Shown piece after piece: positions 23,741 to 31,257 of a stretch of 64,000 nucleotides of DNA. The notes under the pieces are model-generated. The model had not been told where the DNA came from, did not search any database, and saw only the letters and a program-made list of their open reading frames with translations. Position 1 is the stretch's first letter, and every line of letters starts with the position of its first letter. A program made the translations under genes and the position numbers. Origin of the DNA: Oceanicaulis sp. BBD 1991-10 (GTDB lineage: Bacteria > Pseudomonadota > Alphaproteobacteria > Caulobacterales > Maricaulaceae); NCBI GenBank assembly GCA_001657295.1, contig LYSW01000005.1, positions 1 to 64,000 on the forward strand. Direction: 5' to 3'.

Positions 23741-24577
23741 TCACTCGGCCGGATCGCTCAACGCCATGCGCTCGCGGGTCCAGTCGATCTCCAGATACAG
23801 ACCGTCCAGCGCCGCCGCGCCCATATTGGCGAAGGGCAGAGGGAAGGTGACGATCCGGGTCAACGGGATCGCCACGTCCCCAATGATGGCCGGCGTGTCG
23901 ATGGGCGCGGCCTGAACCTCCATGACGCGGTCGATGGTCCGCGCCTGCCCCACGACGCGGAGCGGGCCCGTCAGGGGCAGCTCCGCCGCCCGATCGGCCG
24001 GAAAGGACAGGGTGGACGGATTGCCCGTATCGATATGCACAGGAAGGGTCACCTCGCCCACCGTGATCGGAATCTCAATCAGCGGCGATGTTTCTGAGAA
24101 GTCCTGCCATGCCGCTTCCTCGCCATGGTGCAGCGCGCCGCCGATCTCCACCGAATGCCTTGAGAAATCATAGGCGACCCGGCCATAGGCCGCGAAGATG
24201 TCCGGCCCGATCACTCCAACGCTGCCCATTTGCTGCGGATCGCCAAAGTCGATGATGATGGCCTGGACGTCCCGCGCCTCAGCGCCGCCGAGGGTGATGA
24301 CGCCGAGCGATGTGGTGTCGACTTCGACGGGTTCGCCGCCGGCCGGACTGTTGACGCTTCGGCGCCCGGCGAGGCTCAGGCCAAGCTCCTCCACCAGGCT
24401 GGTGCGCATCATCGCGCCCGTGGCCCCGGTGTCGAAGATGAAGGGGTAGGGCCCCTCGCCATTGATGGTGATATCGACCACCGGGCGTCCGCTCGACAGA
24501 TCGAACGGCGCTTCGTGGACAGGGTCGACCGGGTTGGAGAGCGCGGCCGCCGCCGCTGCGGCTAACATGGAAATCAT
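23741..24577 (-). CDS. Exported retropepsin-like aspartic protease
   Basis: 278 residues. A very short hydrophobic Ala-rich start (MISMLAAAAAAALSN) acts as a signal peptide. Two half-domains follow: FDTGATGAMM (Asp49) and HIDTGNPSTL (Asp183), each with the hydrophobic strand usual before the catalytic Asp. There is no PDZ domain, unlike the neighbour at 21670. The ATG at 24577 has AAAGG 7 bases upstream. It is divergent from a PadR regulator, and the shared operator 24590-24608 lies 12 bp before this start, so it is likely the repressed target. Confidence 0.82.
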   Translation of the reverse strand: MISMLAAAAAAALSNPVDPVHEAPFDLSSGRPVVDITINGEGPYPFIFDTGATGAMMRTSLVEELGLSLAGRRSVNSPAGGEPVEVDTTSLGVITLGGAEARDVQAIIIDFGDPQQMGSVGVIGPDIFAAYGRVAYDFSRHSVEIGGALHHGEEAAWQDFSETSPLIEIPITVGEVTLPVHIDTGNPSTLSFPADRAAELPLTGPLRVVGQARTIDRVMEVQAAPIDTPAIIGDVAIPLTRIVTFPLPFANMGAAALDGLYLEIDWTRERMALSDPAE

Positions 24578-24589
24578 CACATCACCTTT

Positions 24590-24608
24590 ATATTACGAAT
24601 CGTAATAT
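24590..24608. promoter_or_regulatory. Perfect 19-bp operator shared by protease and PadR genes
   Basis: ATATTACGA-A-TCGTAATAT is an exact dyad in a 71-bp divergent intergenic region. It lies 12 bp from the protease ATG and 40 bp from the padR ATG. It most likely binds the PadR-family protein next door, giving autoregulation and control of the protease. Confidence 0.75.
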
Positions 24609-24648
24609 CATCATTGACGGCGACGGCTCCCGGTGAGAAGTGAAATCT

Positions 24649-25146
24649 ATGTCATCGAAGACCGACCTCACCGAATTGGAAGGCGCCACGCTGGCGCTTA
24701 TCGGGCGTGAAACCTCGCTCACCGCCTATGAGATCAAGGAATGGTATCGGCGCTCGCCCTCCTCCTACTGGTCGGGCAGCGCAGGGGCCGTATACCCGCT
24801 CATGAAGCGTTTGGAGGCGGCCGATCTGGTCCGCTCAAGCGAAGAATCGACCAGTCGGCGTCCCAGGCGGGTGTTCCGCCTGACCTCGGACGGCGAGGCC
24901 GCTTTGCAGGTTTGGCTGCTGGATTCCGATCGCGCGAGCGACGCCGGACACGATCCGCTGCGCACGCGTTTGGCGTTCATGGCTCAAATGCCGCCGGACC
25001 GGGCGAAAGCGTTCTTAAATGAGGTGCTGACCCATTACACCGCGATGGCGGCGCCCTCCGAAGCGCCGGGGACGGTCGATCTGCTGGAATCCTGGCTGGA
25101 TGCACGCCGCGCATGGATCAGGACCTGGCTGGACCGGATCGGCTGA
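24649..25146 (+). CDS. PadR family transcriptional regulator
   Basis: 165 residues. The N-terminal winged helix (LEGATLALIGRETSLTAYEI, then the WSGSAGAVYPLMKRLEAADL recognition segment) and the wing with RRPRRVFRLTSDG are typical. The C-terminal half (about 95-165) is a helical dimerisation and effector domain. PadR repressors leave DNA on binding small aromatic or drug-like effectors. The ATG at 24649 follows GAGAAG; a GTG at 24640 overlaps that ribosome site. It is divergent from the retropepsin gene with a perfect dyad between them. Confidence 0.9.
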   Translation: MSSKTDLTELEGATLALIGRETSLTAYEIKEWYRRSPSSYWSGSAGAVYPLMKRLEAADLVRSSEESTSRRPRRVFRLTSDGEAALQVWLLDSDRASDAGHDPLRTRLAFMAQMPPDRAKAFLNEVLTHYTAMAAPSEAPGTVDLLESWLDARRAWIRTWLDRIG

Positions 25147-25200
25147 GGACGCTGTGAGGACCGCGCCGCTTCGATCGACTTGAAGCGGCGCGGTCCGGTC

Positions 25201-25641
25201 TCACGGGTTGGCAAGCACCAAATGCGGCGCCCCGTCGGACGTCTTTTCAGCACTGACGCCGGTCTTGTCGATCACGCCGGTGATGCGCCGGCGAAGGCCG
25301 GAGAAGTGCTTCGAGCGCACCACATCGATCGGCGTGTCCAGCTGGATCGAGACGCGCCGCCGGTCACCGCCGGCGAGCTCGCTGAGCTGAACCAGCCGGC
25401 CCGTGAAGGCGTGGCCGAGATAGCGCCCGGAAACGGTCGAACCCACGCCGGCGGGCCAGGCGCCGGGCGGCGCCGCGGCTGCGGCCAAAGTATTCCAGTC
25501 CCGGAAGCCGTTCTGCTTGGCGATCAGCTCAAGCGCTTCGGAATGGGTGACGAAATCGCCTTCGGCCGCGAGGGCGGCGCGCAGGCGTTTGGCTTGCGCC
25601 TTCAGCGCATCGCGCGTGGGCGGATAAGCAGAGGTGGACAT
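25201..25641 (-). CDS. Small glyoxalase-superfamily-type protein
   Basis: 146 residues. The N-terminal helix pair (TRDALKAQAKRLRAALAAEG, then HSEALELIAKQNGFRDWNTL) resembles the short domain found in proteins named 'glyoxalase superfamily'. The C-terminal half is beta-rich with the pattern GRYLGHAFTGRLVQLSEL. No catalytic residues can be named. It is cytoplasmic by lack of signal. The ATG at 25641 has GAAGG 8 bases upstream; a longer in-frame start at 25701 adds an Arg-rich stretch with no ribosome site. Confidence 0.65.
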   Translation of the reverse strand: MSTSAYPPTRDALKAQAKRLRAALAAEGDFVTHSEALELIAKQNGFRDWNTLAAAAAPPGAWPAGVGSTVSGRYLGHAFTGRLVQLSELAGGDRRRVSIQLDTPIDVVRSKHFSGLRRRITGVIDKTGVSAEKTSDGAPHLVLANP

Positions 25642-25970
25642 CTGTGTCGCCTTCTTTCGTTCAAGGCGGTGTCGTCGACGGGGCTCGCATTGCCATCGCA
25701 CCGCAGAACCAAGTCAGCGTATGGGATGTCAGGATCGGGACGTCTTCACCAAGGCTTGCGCCAGCGAGCGGCCGGCGACGTCCAGCCGGGCGCGGGGTTT
25801 AGACCTCAATGTCGCGAAGGTCAATCGGGCCGCCTCGCGCTTGCCGGGCGGCGGCCGGACCGCGAAGATCGCGCTGCAGGTCGGCCAGCAGGCGCAGCGC
25901 TGAGCCCCGCCGCGGCCCTCGACAACACCCTCCAACCGCGCCCATGATTCACCCAAGCGGAGGGGCATTG
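25642..25970. other. 329-bp divergent gap, no clear gene
   Basis: This separates the small minus-strand gene from the BASS transporter. It must hold both promoters, but I see no good -35/-10 pair or dyad. A 48-residue minus-strand ORF at 25799-25945 ends LLADLQRDLRGPAAA...DLRDIEV, which looks protein-like but has no ribosome site. It could be a gene remnant or chance. Confidence 0.5.
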
Positions 25971-26882
25971 ATGGACGCAGCGGCGCTGGACGCCATTCGG
26001 ATCGAGCTGGCGCCGGGGGCGGCCGTCATCATGCCGGCCTTGCTGGCCATTGTGATGATGTCGGTCGCGCTCAATCTGCGCCTGTCCGATTTCAAGATCA
26101 TCAGGCGCGAGCCCTGGCGCTTCGCCGGCGCCGCGGCGCTGCAATTGCTCGGCCTGCCGCTGCTGACCCTCGGCCTGGTGCACCTGCTGGATCCGGTCCC
26201 GTCCATTGCGCTGGGAATGATCGTGGTGGCCTGCTGTCCGGGCGGGAATGTCTCGAACTTCTTCACGCATCTGGCCAAGGGCGACACCGCCCTGTCGGTG
26301 GCGCTCACCGCGACCTCCAGCCTGTTCGCGGCGCTTCTGACTCCGGTCTCCATCCTGTTCTGGACCGGCCTTTATGCGCCGGCCGACGACTTGGTCAGCG
26401 CCATCGATGTCGATCCCGTCCCCTTTGTTGTTCAGACCACCTTGATGCTCGCGATCCCGCTGCTGATCGGCATGGGGATCGCGCACCGCTTTCCCAAGAC
26501 GGCGGCGCGCATCCGTCCCGGCTTTCTTATGGTCTCCATCGCCGTGCTGGCTTTTCTGGTGATCGGCGGACTGGCGTCTAACTGGGAGATCTTCACCGGG
26601 ACGGCGCTGCTCGTCCTCGCCATCGCCATATTGCACAACGCCGCCGCCTTCGCCCTTGGCAATCTGGGCGCGCGGCTGATGGGCGCGGCGGACAAGCAGC
26701 GCCGCTCGGTCACCGTCGAGGTGGGCATTCAAAACACCGGTCTCGCCCTGGTGATCCTGCTGTCCCAGTTTGACGGCCTGGGCGGGGCGGCGGCGATCAC
26801 CGGCCTGTGGAGCGTCTGGCATCTCTTCGCCGGCGCCGGGTTGGCGGCGGTCTATCGCTGGCGTGGGCGGGCGGCGGTCTAA
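25971..26882 (+). CDS. Bile acid:sodium symporter (BASS) family transporter
   Basis: 303 residues with about nine or ten membrane helices. The signature CCPGGNVSNFFTHLAKGD (about 86-103), followed by ALSVALTATSSL, forms the crossed helix break that binds sodium and substrate in this fold. The second half has the matching VEVGIQNTGLALVIL motif. Substrates in bacteria include organic anions such as pantoate, pyruvate and bile acids; which one applies here cannot be told. The ATG at 25971 follows GGAGGGG at 7 bases. It is convergent with a small membrane protein gene and overlaps its end by 4 bp. Confidence 0.9.
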   Translation: MDAAALDAIRIELAPGAAVIMPALLAIVMMSVALNLRLSDFKIIRREPWRFAGAAALQLLGLPLLTLGLVHLLDPVPSIALGMIVVACCPGGNVSNFFTHLAKGDTALSVALTATSSLFAALLTPVSILFWTGLYAPADDLVSAIDVDPVPFVVQTTLMLAIPLLIGMGIAHRFPKTAARIRPGFLMVSIAVLAFLVIGGLASNWEIFTGTALLVLAIAILHNAAAFALGNLGARLMGAADKQRRSVTVEVGIQNTGLALVILLSQFDGLGGAAAITGLWSVWHLFAGAGLAAVYRWRGRAAV

Positions 26883-27295
26883 TCAGGGTCCGGCCGGTCC
26901 GGCTTCTTGTCGCTGGCCGCGCTGAGCAATTCGATCGCGGCGGCGGCGAGCGCCACGAACAGCCATTGAAGCGTCCAGCGTTCGGCGTCGTCACCAAACC
27001 ACGCCCCCGCGCGCGCCGCCGCGAAGCCCAGCTGGCTGGCGAGCATGATGCTTGCGACGATGAACACCGCCCGGGTGCGTTTCAGCGACGCGCCTGAGCG
27101 TTCGCCGCTCTTATACTGTCCATGTCGCCGCGCGAGGAAGGCCCCGGCGCCGAAGACGAAACCGCTCGCCAAGACCGATTTCCAGGCCTGGCTGAAATCC
27201 AGAACGGCGAGCCAGAGCCCGGTCGCGGCAACCGAGCTGATCGACAGGATGACGATCGGCGTCAGAAATCGAGTTGGCGTTCGCGGGTTTTCCAT
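26879..27295 (-). CDS. Small four-helix membrane protein, unknown
   Basis: 138 residues. Four hydrophobic segments are seen (about 10-32, 36-54, 74-94 and 104-122), with a charged linker (ARRHGQYKSGERSGASLKRTR) and an Asp/Lys-rich C-terminal tail. No family is recognised. It overlaps the convergent BASS transporter stop by 4 bp. The ATG at 27295 is the first in frame. Confidence 0.6.
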   Translation of the reverse strand: MENPRTPTRFLTPIVILSISSVAATGLWLAVLDFSQAWKSVLASGFVFGAGAFLARRHGQYKSGERSGASLKRTRAVFIVASIMLASQLGFAAARAGAWFGDDAERWTLQWLFVALAAAAIELLSAASDKKPDRPDPD

Positions 27296-27629
27296 CCAAT
27301 GCCTTTCGGGATTTATCGGCGCGCCCGCTATTCAAAAGCAGTCGCCCGGCAAATCAACGCACCGATGATCCGGCTGAGCCCAAAAACTCCGGTTGTCCCC
27401 GATTGGCGCCCGGGGGCGGACCAACCGCACCTGCGTGTCATCTCCTGGACAGGCCGGAGGCGGTCAGAGGCATGATCCATGGACCGGTACGCCTGTCCCG
27501 GCCGTCCAGGGGATCGCGGTGATCCAGGCGCTGAATGAAAGTGAGATCGGCCTCCTCGACGCACGCGCCCCTTGAGCGCGGCGGCCCCATGCGGTGAACT
27601 GCGTTCAATACATCAAGGGGAGGAGCGCC
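27296..27629. other. 334-bp gap before the amidohydrolase, no gene
   Basis: This lies upstream of the amidohydrolase on one side and the small membrane protein on the other. It carries the GTGAAC-N3-GTTCA operator near its right end. ORFs here are short, overlap in all frames and lack ribosome sites, so I annotate none. Confidence 0.6.
27594..27607. promoter_or_regulatory. Regulon dyad copy 1, amidohydrolase
   Basis: GTGAAC-TGC-GTTCA, 22 bp before the ATG at 27630. It is one of four exact copies of the dyad in the window. The symmetric part is TGAAC-N3-GTTCA (27595-27607). Confidence 0.65.
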
Positions 27630-29414
27630 ATGGCGGAGTATGATCTCAAGATCACCGGCGGCGTCATTCATTCCGGCGAGGGCGGCGCGCCCGTCACCGG
27701 CGATGTCGGGATCAAGGCGGGCCGCATCATCGCTGTCGGCGAGGCGCCGGGCGGCGCCGCGGAGACGATCGACGCCGCAGGCTGCATCGTCACGCCCGGC
27801 TTTCTGGACGCGCACACCCATTATGACGGTCAGGCGACCTGGGACGACCGGCTCGAACCCTCCATCAAACATGGCGTCACCACTGCGGTGATGGGCAATT
27901 GCGGGGTCGGCTTCGCGCCGGTCCGGGCCAGCGATCACGAGCGCCTGATCAAGCTGATGGAGGGGGTGGAGGACATTCCCGGCACCGCGCTGGCGGAGGG
28001 GCTGACCTGGGAGTGGGAAAGCTTTCCCGACTATCTGGACGCGCTCGAGCGCACGCCGCGCACCATGGATATCGCCGCCATGGTCGGCCACGATCCGCTG
28101 CGGGTTTTCGTCATGGATGAGCGCGCCAGCTTCGATGCTCAGGCCAGCGACGAAGAAATCGCCAGGATGCGCGAGCTGGTGACGGAGGCGCTCGACGCCG
28201 GCGCCATCGGCTTCGCCACCGGCCGTTCCGATCTGCACCGCACCGCGGACGGGGAATGGACGCCCGCCTCCGAGGCGACCGCGAAAGAACTCGCCGGCAT
28301 CGCCGAAGCCTTCAAGGGCCGCCGCCACGGCGTCATCCAGGCCGTGTCCGATTTCGATCTGGAGCGCGACCAGGACAGATTCCCCGCCGAATGGGCGGTG
28401 ATCGAAGCCTATGTGAAGGCGGCGGGCGGGCGGCCCTTCTCCATCTCGGTCATGCAGCGCGATTTCGCGCCGGATCAGTGGCGGAAAATCCTCGCCGGTC
28501 TGGAAAAGCTCGACGGCGAAGGCTTCACCGTGCGCGCCCAGGTCGCCCCGCGCGCCATCGGGGTCTTCCTGGGCCTGCAATGCACCTTCCAGCCCTTCAT
28601 GGGCTATCCGGCCTATAAAGAGATCGCGCATCTGCCGCTCGACGAGCGCGTCGCGCTGATGAAGCAGCCAGGCTTCAAGGCCAAGATGCTGGCCCAGAAG
28701 TCCGACAAGCTCGCCGGGCCGGGAAGCTCCATCCCGCCGATCGCGGACTTGCTGATCGAGAATATGGAATTCGCCGCCGAAAAGCTCTTCACCCTGTCGG
28801 AAAATCCCGACTATGAGCAGCCGCCGGAAAGCGCCATCGCCGCCAAGGCGCGTGCGCGCGGGGTGTCGGTCTGGGAGCAGCTATACGACACGGTGATCGC
28901 CCGCGACGGGCGCGAGCTGATCTATCTGCCGATCTATAACTACACCGAGCTGAGCTATGAAAACGTCAAGGCGATGATGGATCATCCCCTGGCCATGATG
29001 GGCTTGTCGGACGGCGGCGCCCATGTCGGCACGGTCTGCGATGCGAGCTTTCCGACCTATCTGATGAGCTATTGGACCCGCGACCGCACCCGCGGCGACA
29101 AAATCCCGGTCGAACGGGCGGTGAAGATGCTGACCGCCGATATCGCCGATTATCTGGGCCTGTCCGATCGCGGCCGGATCAAGCCGGGCCTTAAGGCCGA
29201 TCTCAATGTGATCGACATGACAAAGCTGCGCCTGCACGCCCCGCGCCTGGTCCAGGACCTGCCCGCCGGCGGCCAGCGCCTTTTACAGGACGCGGACGGC
29301 TATCGCGCCACCATCGTCGCCGGCGAAGTGGTCGTGCGCGACGATGCGCTGACCGACGCGCGGCCGGGGCGCTTGGTGCGCGCCGGGCGCGAAGCGGCGA
29401 TGGCGGCGGAGTAG
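27630..29414 (+). CDS. Amidohydrolase family, N-acyl-D-amino-acid deacylase-like
   Basis: 594 residues. The N-terminal strand and the metal motif DAHTHYDGQATWDDRLEPS are typical of D-aminoacylases and related amidohydrolases. Other family marks are GNCGVGFAP, the GYPAYKEIAHLPLDERV region and SDGGAHVGTVCDASFPTYLM near the end. These enzymes cut the acyl group from N-acyl-D-amino acids or related amides in the cytoplasm. Length exceeds the classical D-aminoacylase (about 480) and fits the longer subgroup. The start at 27630 has GGGGAGGAG upstream. The regulon dyad lies just before it, placing it with the acylase/oxidation operon. Confidence 0.85.
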   Translation: MAEYDLKITGGVIHSGEGGAPVTGDVGIKAGRIIAVGEAPGGAAETIDAAGCIVTPGFLDAHTHYDGQATWDDRLEPSIKHGVTTAVMGNCGVGFAPVRASDHERLIKLMEGVEDIPGTALAEGLTWEWESFPDYLDALERTPRTMDIAAMVGHDPLRVFVMDERASFDAQASDEEIARMRELVTEALDAGAIGFATGRSDLHRTADGEWTPASEATAKELAGIAEAFKGRRHGVIQAVSDFDLERDQDRFPAEWAVIEAYVKAAGGRPFSISVMQRDFAPDQWRKILAGLEKLDGEGFTVRAQVAPRAIGVFLGLQCTFQPFMGYPAYKEIAHLPLDERVALMKQPGFKAKMLAQKSDKLAGPGSSIPPIADLLIENMEFAAEKLFTLSENPDYEQPPESAIAAKARARGVSVWEQLYDTVIARDGRELIYLPIYNYTELSYENVKAMMDHPLAMMGLSDGGAHVGTVCDASFPTYLMSYWTRDRTRGDKIPVERAVKMLTADIADYLGLSDRGRIKPGLKADLNVIDMTKLRLHAPRLVQDLPAGGQRLLQDADGYRATIVAGEVVVRDDALTDARPGRLVRAGREAAMAAE

Positions 29415-29513
29415 GGGCGGCGACTGCTGTTGCGACGCTGCGCCGCTCTCCGGCATTGGCGGAGAAAGCCCGCATCAATGGTACACTCTTCGTCTCATAC
29501 GAGGAGCTTCCCC

Positions 29514-30296
29514 ATGCCGACCAAACGCCACGGCGCGCCGAACTGGGTGGATTGCGCCACCACCGATCTGGCCGCCGCCGAAGCCTTCTACGCCAAGATG
29601 TTCGGCTGGACCTCGGAGCGGATTTCCGGCTCCGGCGGCTCGGTCTACGCCCTGCAATATCTGGACGGCGAACGGGTCGCCGGCCTGTTTGAACTCCCCG
29701 AGCCCGTGCGCGCCATGGGCGTGCCGCCCCACTGGGAGACCAGTATTGAGGTCGCCGATCTGCCTCTTGCGCTCGACAAGGTCCGCGCCGCCGGCGGGGC
29801 GGTGCTGGACGGTCCGGCGACCGAGCCGGGCGTGGGCGACATGGCCACGGTTCAAGACGTCGTCGGCGCCGTGCTGCGCTTCTGGACGTCCGAGCCCGCC
29901 CATGGCGGCGAGGTGTTCAACATCCCCGGCGCGCTGAGCTGGAACGAGCTGGCGACCGGCGATCCTGAGGCGGCGGCGAAATTCTATGCCGAGGTGCTCG
30001 GCGTCGAGATTGAAGCGATGGAGGGCCCGGTTCCCTATCGGGTGATGAAGATCGGCGGTGAACCGGTGGCCGGGATTTTGACCAAGACGCCGGAGATGGG
30101 CGATTTCCCCGATGCCTGGGACGTGTATTTCGCCGTCGAGGATGTCGATGCGGCGATCGCCAGGGCCGAAGCCGCGGGCGCGACGGTCCTGAAGCCGGCC
30201 TTTGACGTCGCCGGCGGCGGTGCGCGCATGGCCGTGCTTCAAGATCCCCAAGGCGCCGTGTTCGAAGTGATCAAGATGGCCGAGGGCGCGGTCTAG
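29514..30296 (+). CDS. Two-domain VOC family protein
   Basis: 260 residues with two glyoxalase-like domains, about 5-120 and 130-255. Each begins with the same pattern (NWVDCATTDLAAAEAFYAKM, then SWNELATGDPEAAAKFYAEV) and ends with a strand matching the VOC metal side (AVLRFW; AVFEVIKM). Such paired VOC proteins occur near many catabolic clusters; the reaction is not known. The ATG at 29514 has GAGGAG 7 bases upstream. It follows the amidohydrolase by 99 bp on the same strand and converges with the SDR gene, overlapping it by 4 bp. Confidence 0.85.
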   Translation: MPTKRHGAPNWVDCATTDLAAAEAFYAKMFGWTSERISGSGGSVYALQYLDGERVAGLFELPEPVRAMGVPPHWETSIEVADLPLALDKVRAAGGAVLDGPATEPGVGDMATVQDVVGAVLRFWTSEPAHGGEVFNIPGALSWNELATGDPEAAAKFYAEVLGVEIEAMEGPVPYRVMKIGGEPVAGILTKTPEMGDFPDAWDVYFAVEDVDAAIARAEAAGATVLKPAFDVAGGGARMAVLQDPQGAVFEVIKMAEGAV

Positions 30297-31051
30297 CGCA
30301 CATAGCTCGCCCCGTTGACGTCGAATGTCGCACCGGTCGCGCTTTCGCAGGCGCCGGAGAGCAGGAACGCGCAGAGCCGGCCGAGCTCTTCGGGCTTGGC
30401 CATGTTCCCATAAGGAACTTCCGCAAGCGCCCTGGCGCGGTCTTGGGGGTGCTGGGGCGCCATCTCGGTGTCGATCCAGCCCGGCGCGATGGCGTAGGCG
30501 AGCAGGCCGCGTCCGGAATAGGCGCGCGCCAGCGTTTTGATCAGCGCGATCAGACCGGCCTTGCTGGCGGCGTAGGCGGGGTGGTCGGCGTCGTCGCCGC
30601 GATGGCCCGCGCGCGAAGAGATCGCCACCAGGGCGCGGGTCTCGCGGCCATCAATCCAGTCGCGGGCGGCCAGGCGCGCCAGGTCCGCGCAGCTTTGCAG
30701 ATTGATCTGCAGCGTGCGCGACCAGTTCCGGGTCCAGACATCGGCCGCGTCATCGACGCCGGCGGCTTCGAAAACGCCGTGATTAAGCACCAGGCCGTGG
30801 ATGGCGCCGCCTGCGATCGCGCTCGCCCGGCTCCAGGCGTCCGCCGCCGCGCCCGGCATTGCGAAATCCGCGCCGACGAGGCCCAAGGCTTGGTCGCCCA
30901 GCTGTTTTGCGACGGCGTCGGCGGCCTCGCGATTTTTGGCGTAGCCCAGGATCACCCGCCCGCCCGCCTGGGCGATCTCGCGCGCGACGCCGGCGCCGGC
31001 GCCGCGCGAGGCCCCGGTGACGAAGAGGGTTTTGTCGGTGAGGGGAAGCAT
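30293..31051 (-). CDS. Short-chain dehydrogenase/reductase
   Basis: 252 residues. The classical SDR motifs are present: FVTGASRGAGAGVAREI (NAD(P)-binding TGxxxGxG), LNHGV in place of NNAG, the catalytic Ser in ISSRAG and YAASKAG (Tyr and Lys). The C-terminus ends SATGATFDVNGASYVR, the usual 3-oxoacyl-ACP-reductase-like finish. The ATG at 31051 follows AAGGACG. It lies 206 bp after the acylase gene on the same strand, so it may be the last gene of that operon or have its own promoter. Substrate unknown. Confidence 0.88.
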   Translation of the reverse strand: MLPLTDKTLFVTGASRGAGAGVAREIAQAGGRVILGYAKNREAADAVAKQLGDQALGLVGADFAMPGAAADAWSRASAIAGGAIHGLVLNHGVFEAAGVDDAADVWTRNWSRTLQINLQSCADLARLAARDWIDGRETRALVAISSRAGHRGDDADHPAYAASKAGLIALIKTLARAYSGRGLLAYAIAPGWIDTEMAPQHPQDRARALAEVPYGNMAKPEELGRLCAFLLSGACESATGATFDVNGASYVR

Positions 31052-31257
31052 GGGACGTCCTTGAGGTGTTCGTTTCATCCTGACGAAAGTCAGGCCCCGG
31101 TCAAAGCGCAGCCATAGCTGGGTCCTGAATCAAATTCACGATGACGCATCGATGTGCGCCGCGTCGCTCTCCGTGCGAAGGTCGGGGGGCGGCGCCATTG
31201 AGCGACAAGCCCGTCATCGCCTGGGTCCGGCCTCCACCGGGAGACGACCGATGGAGG

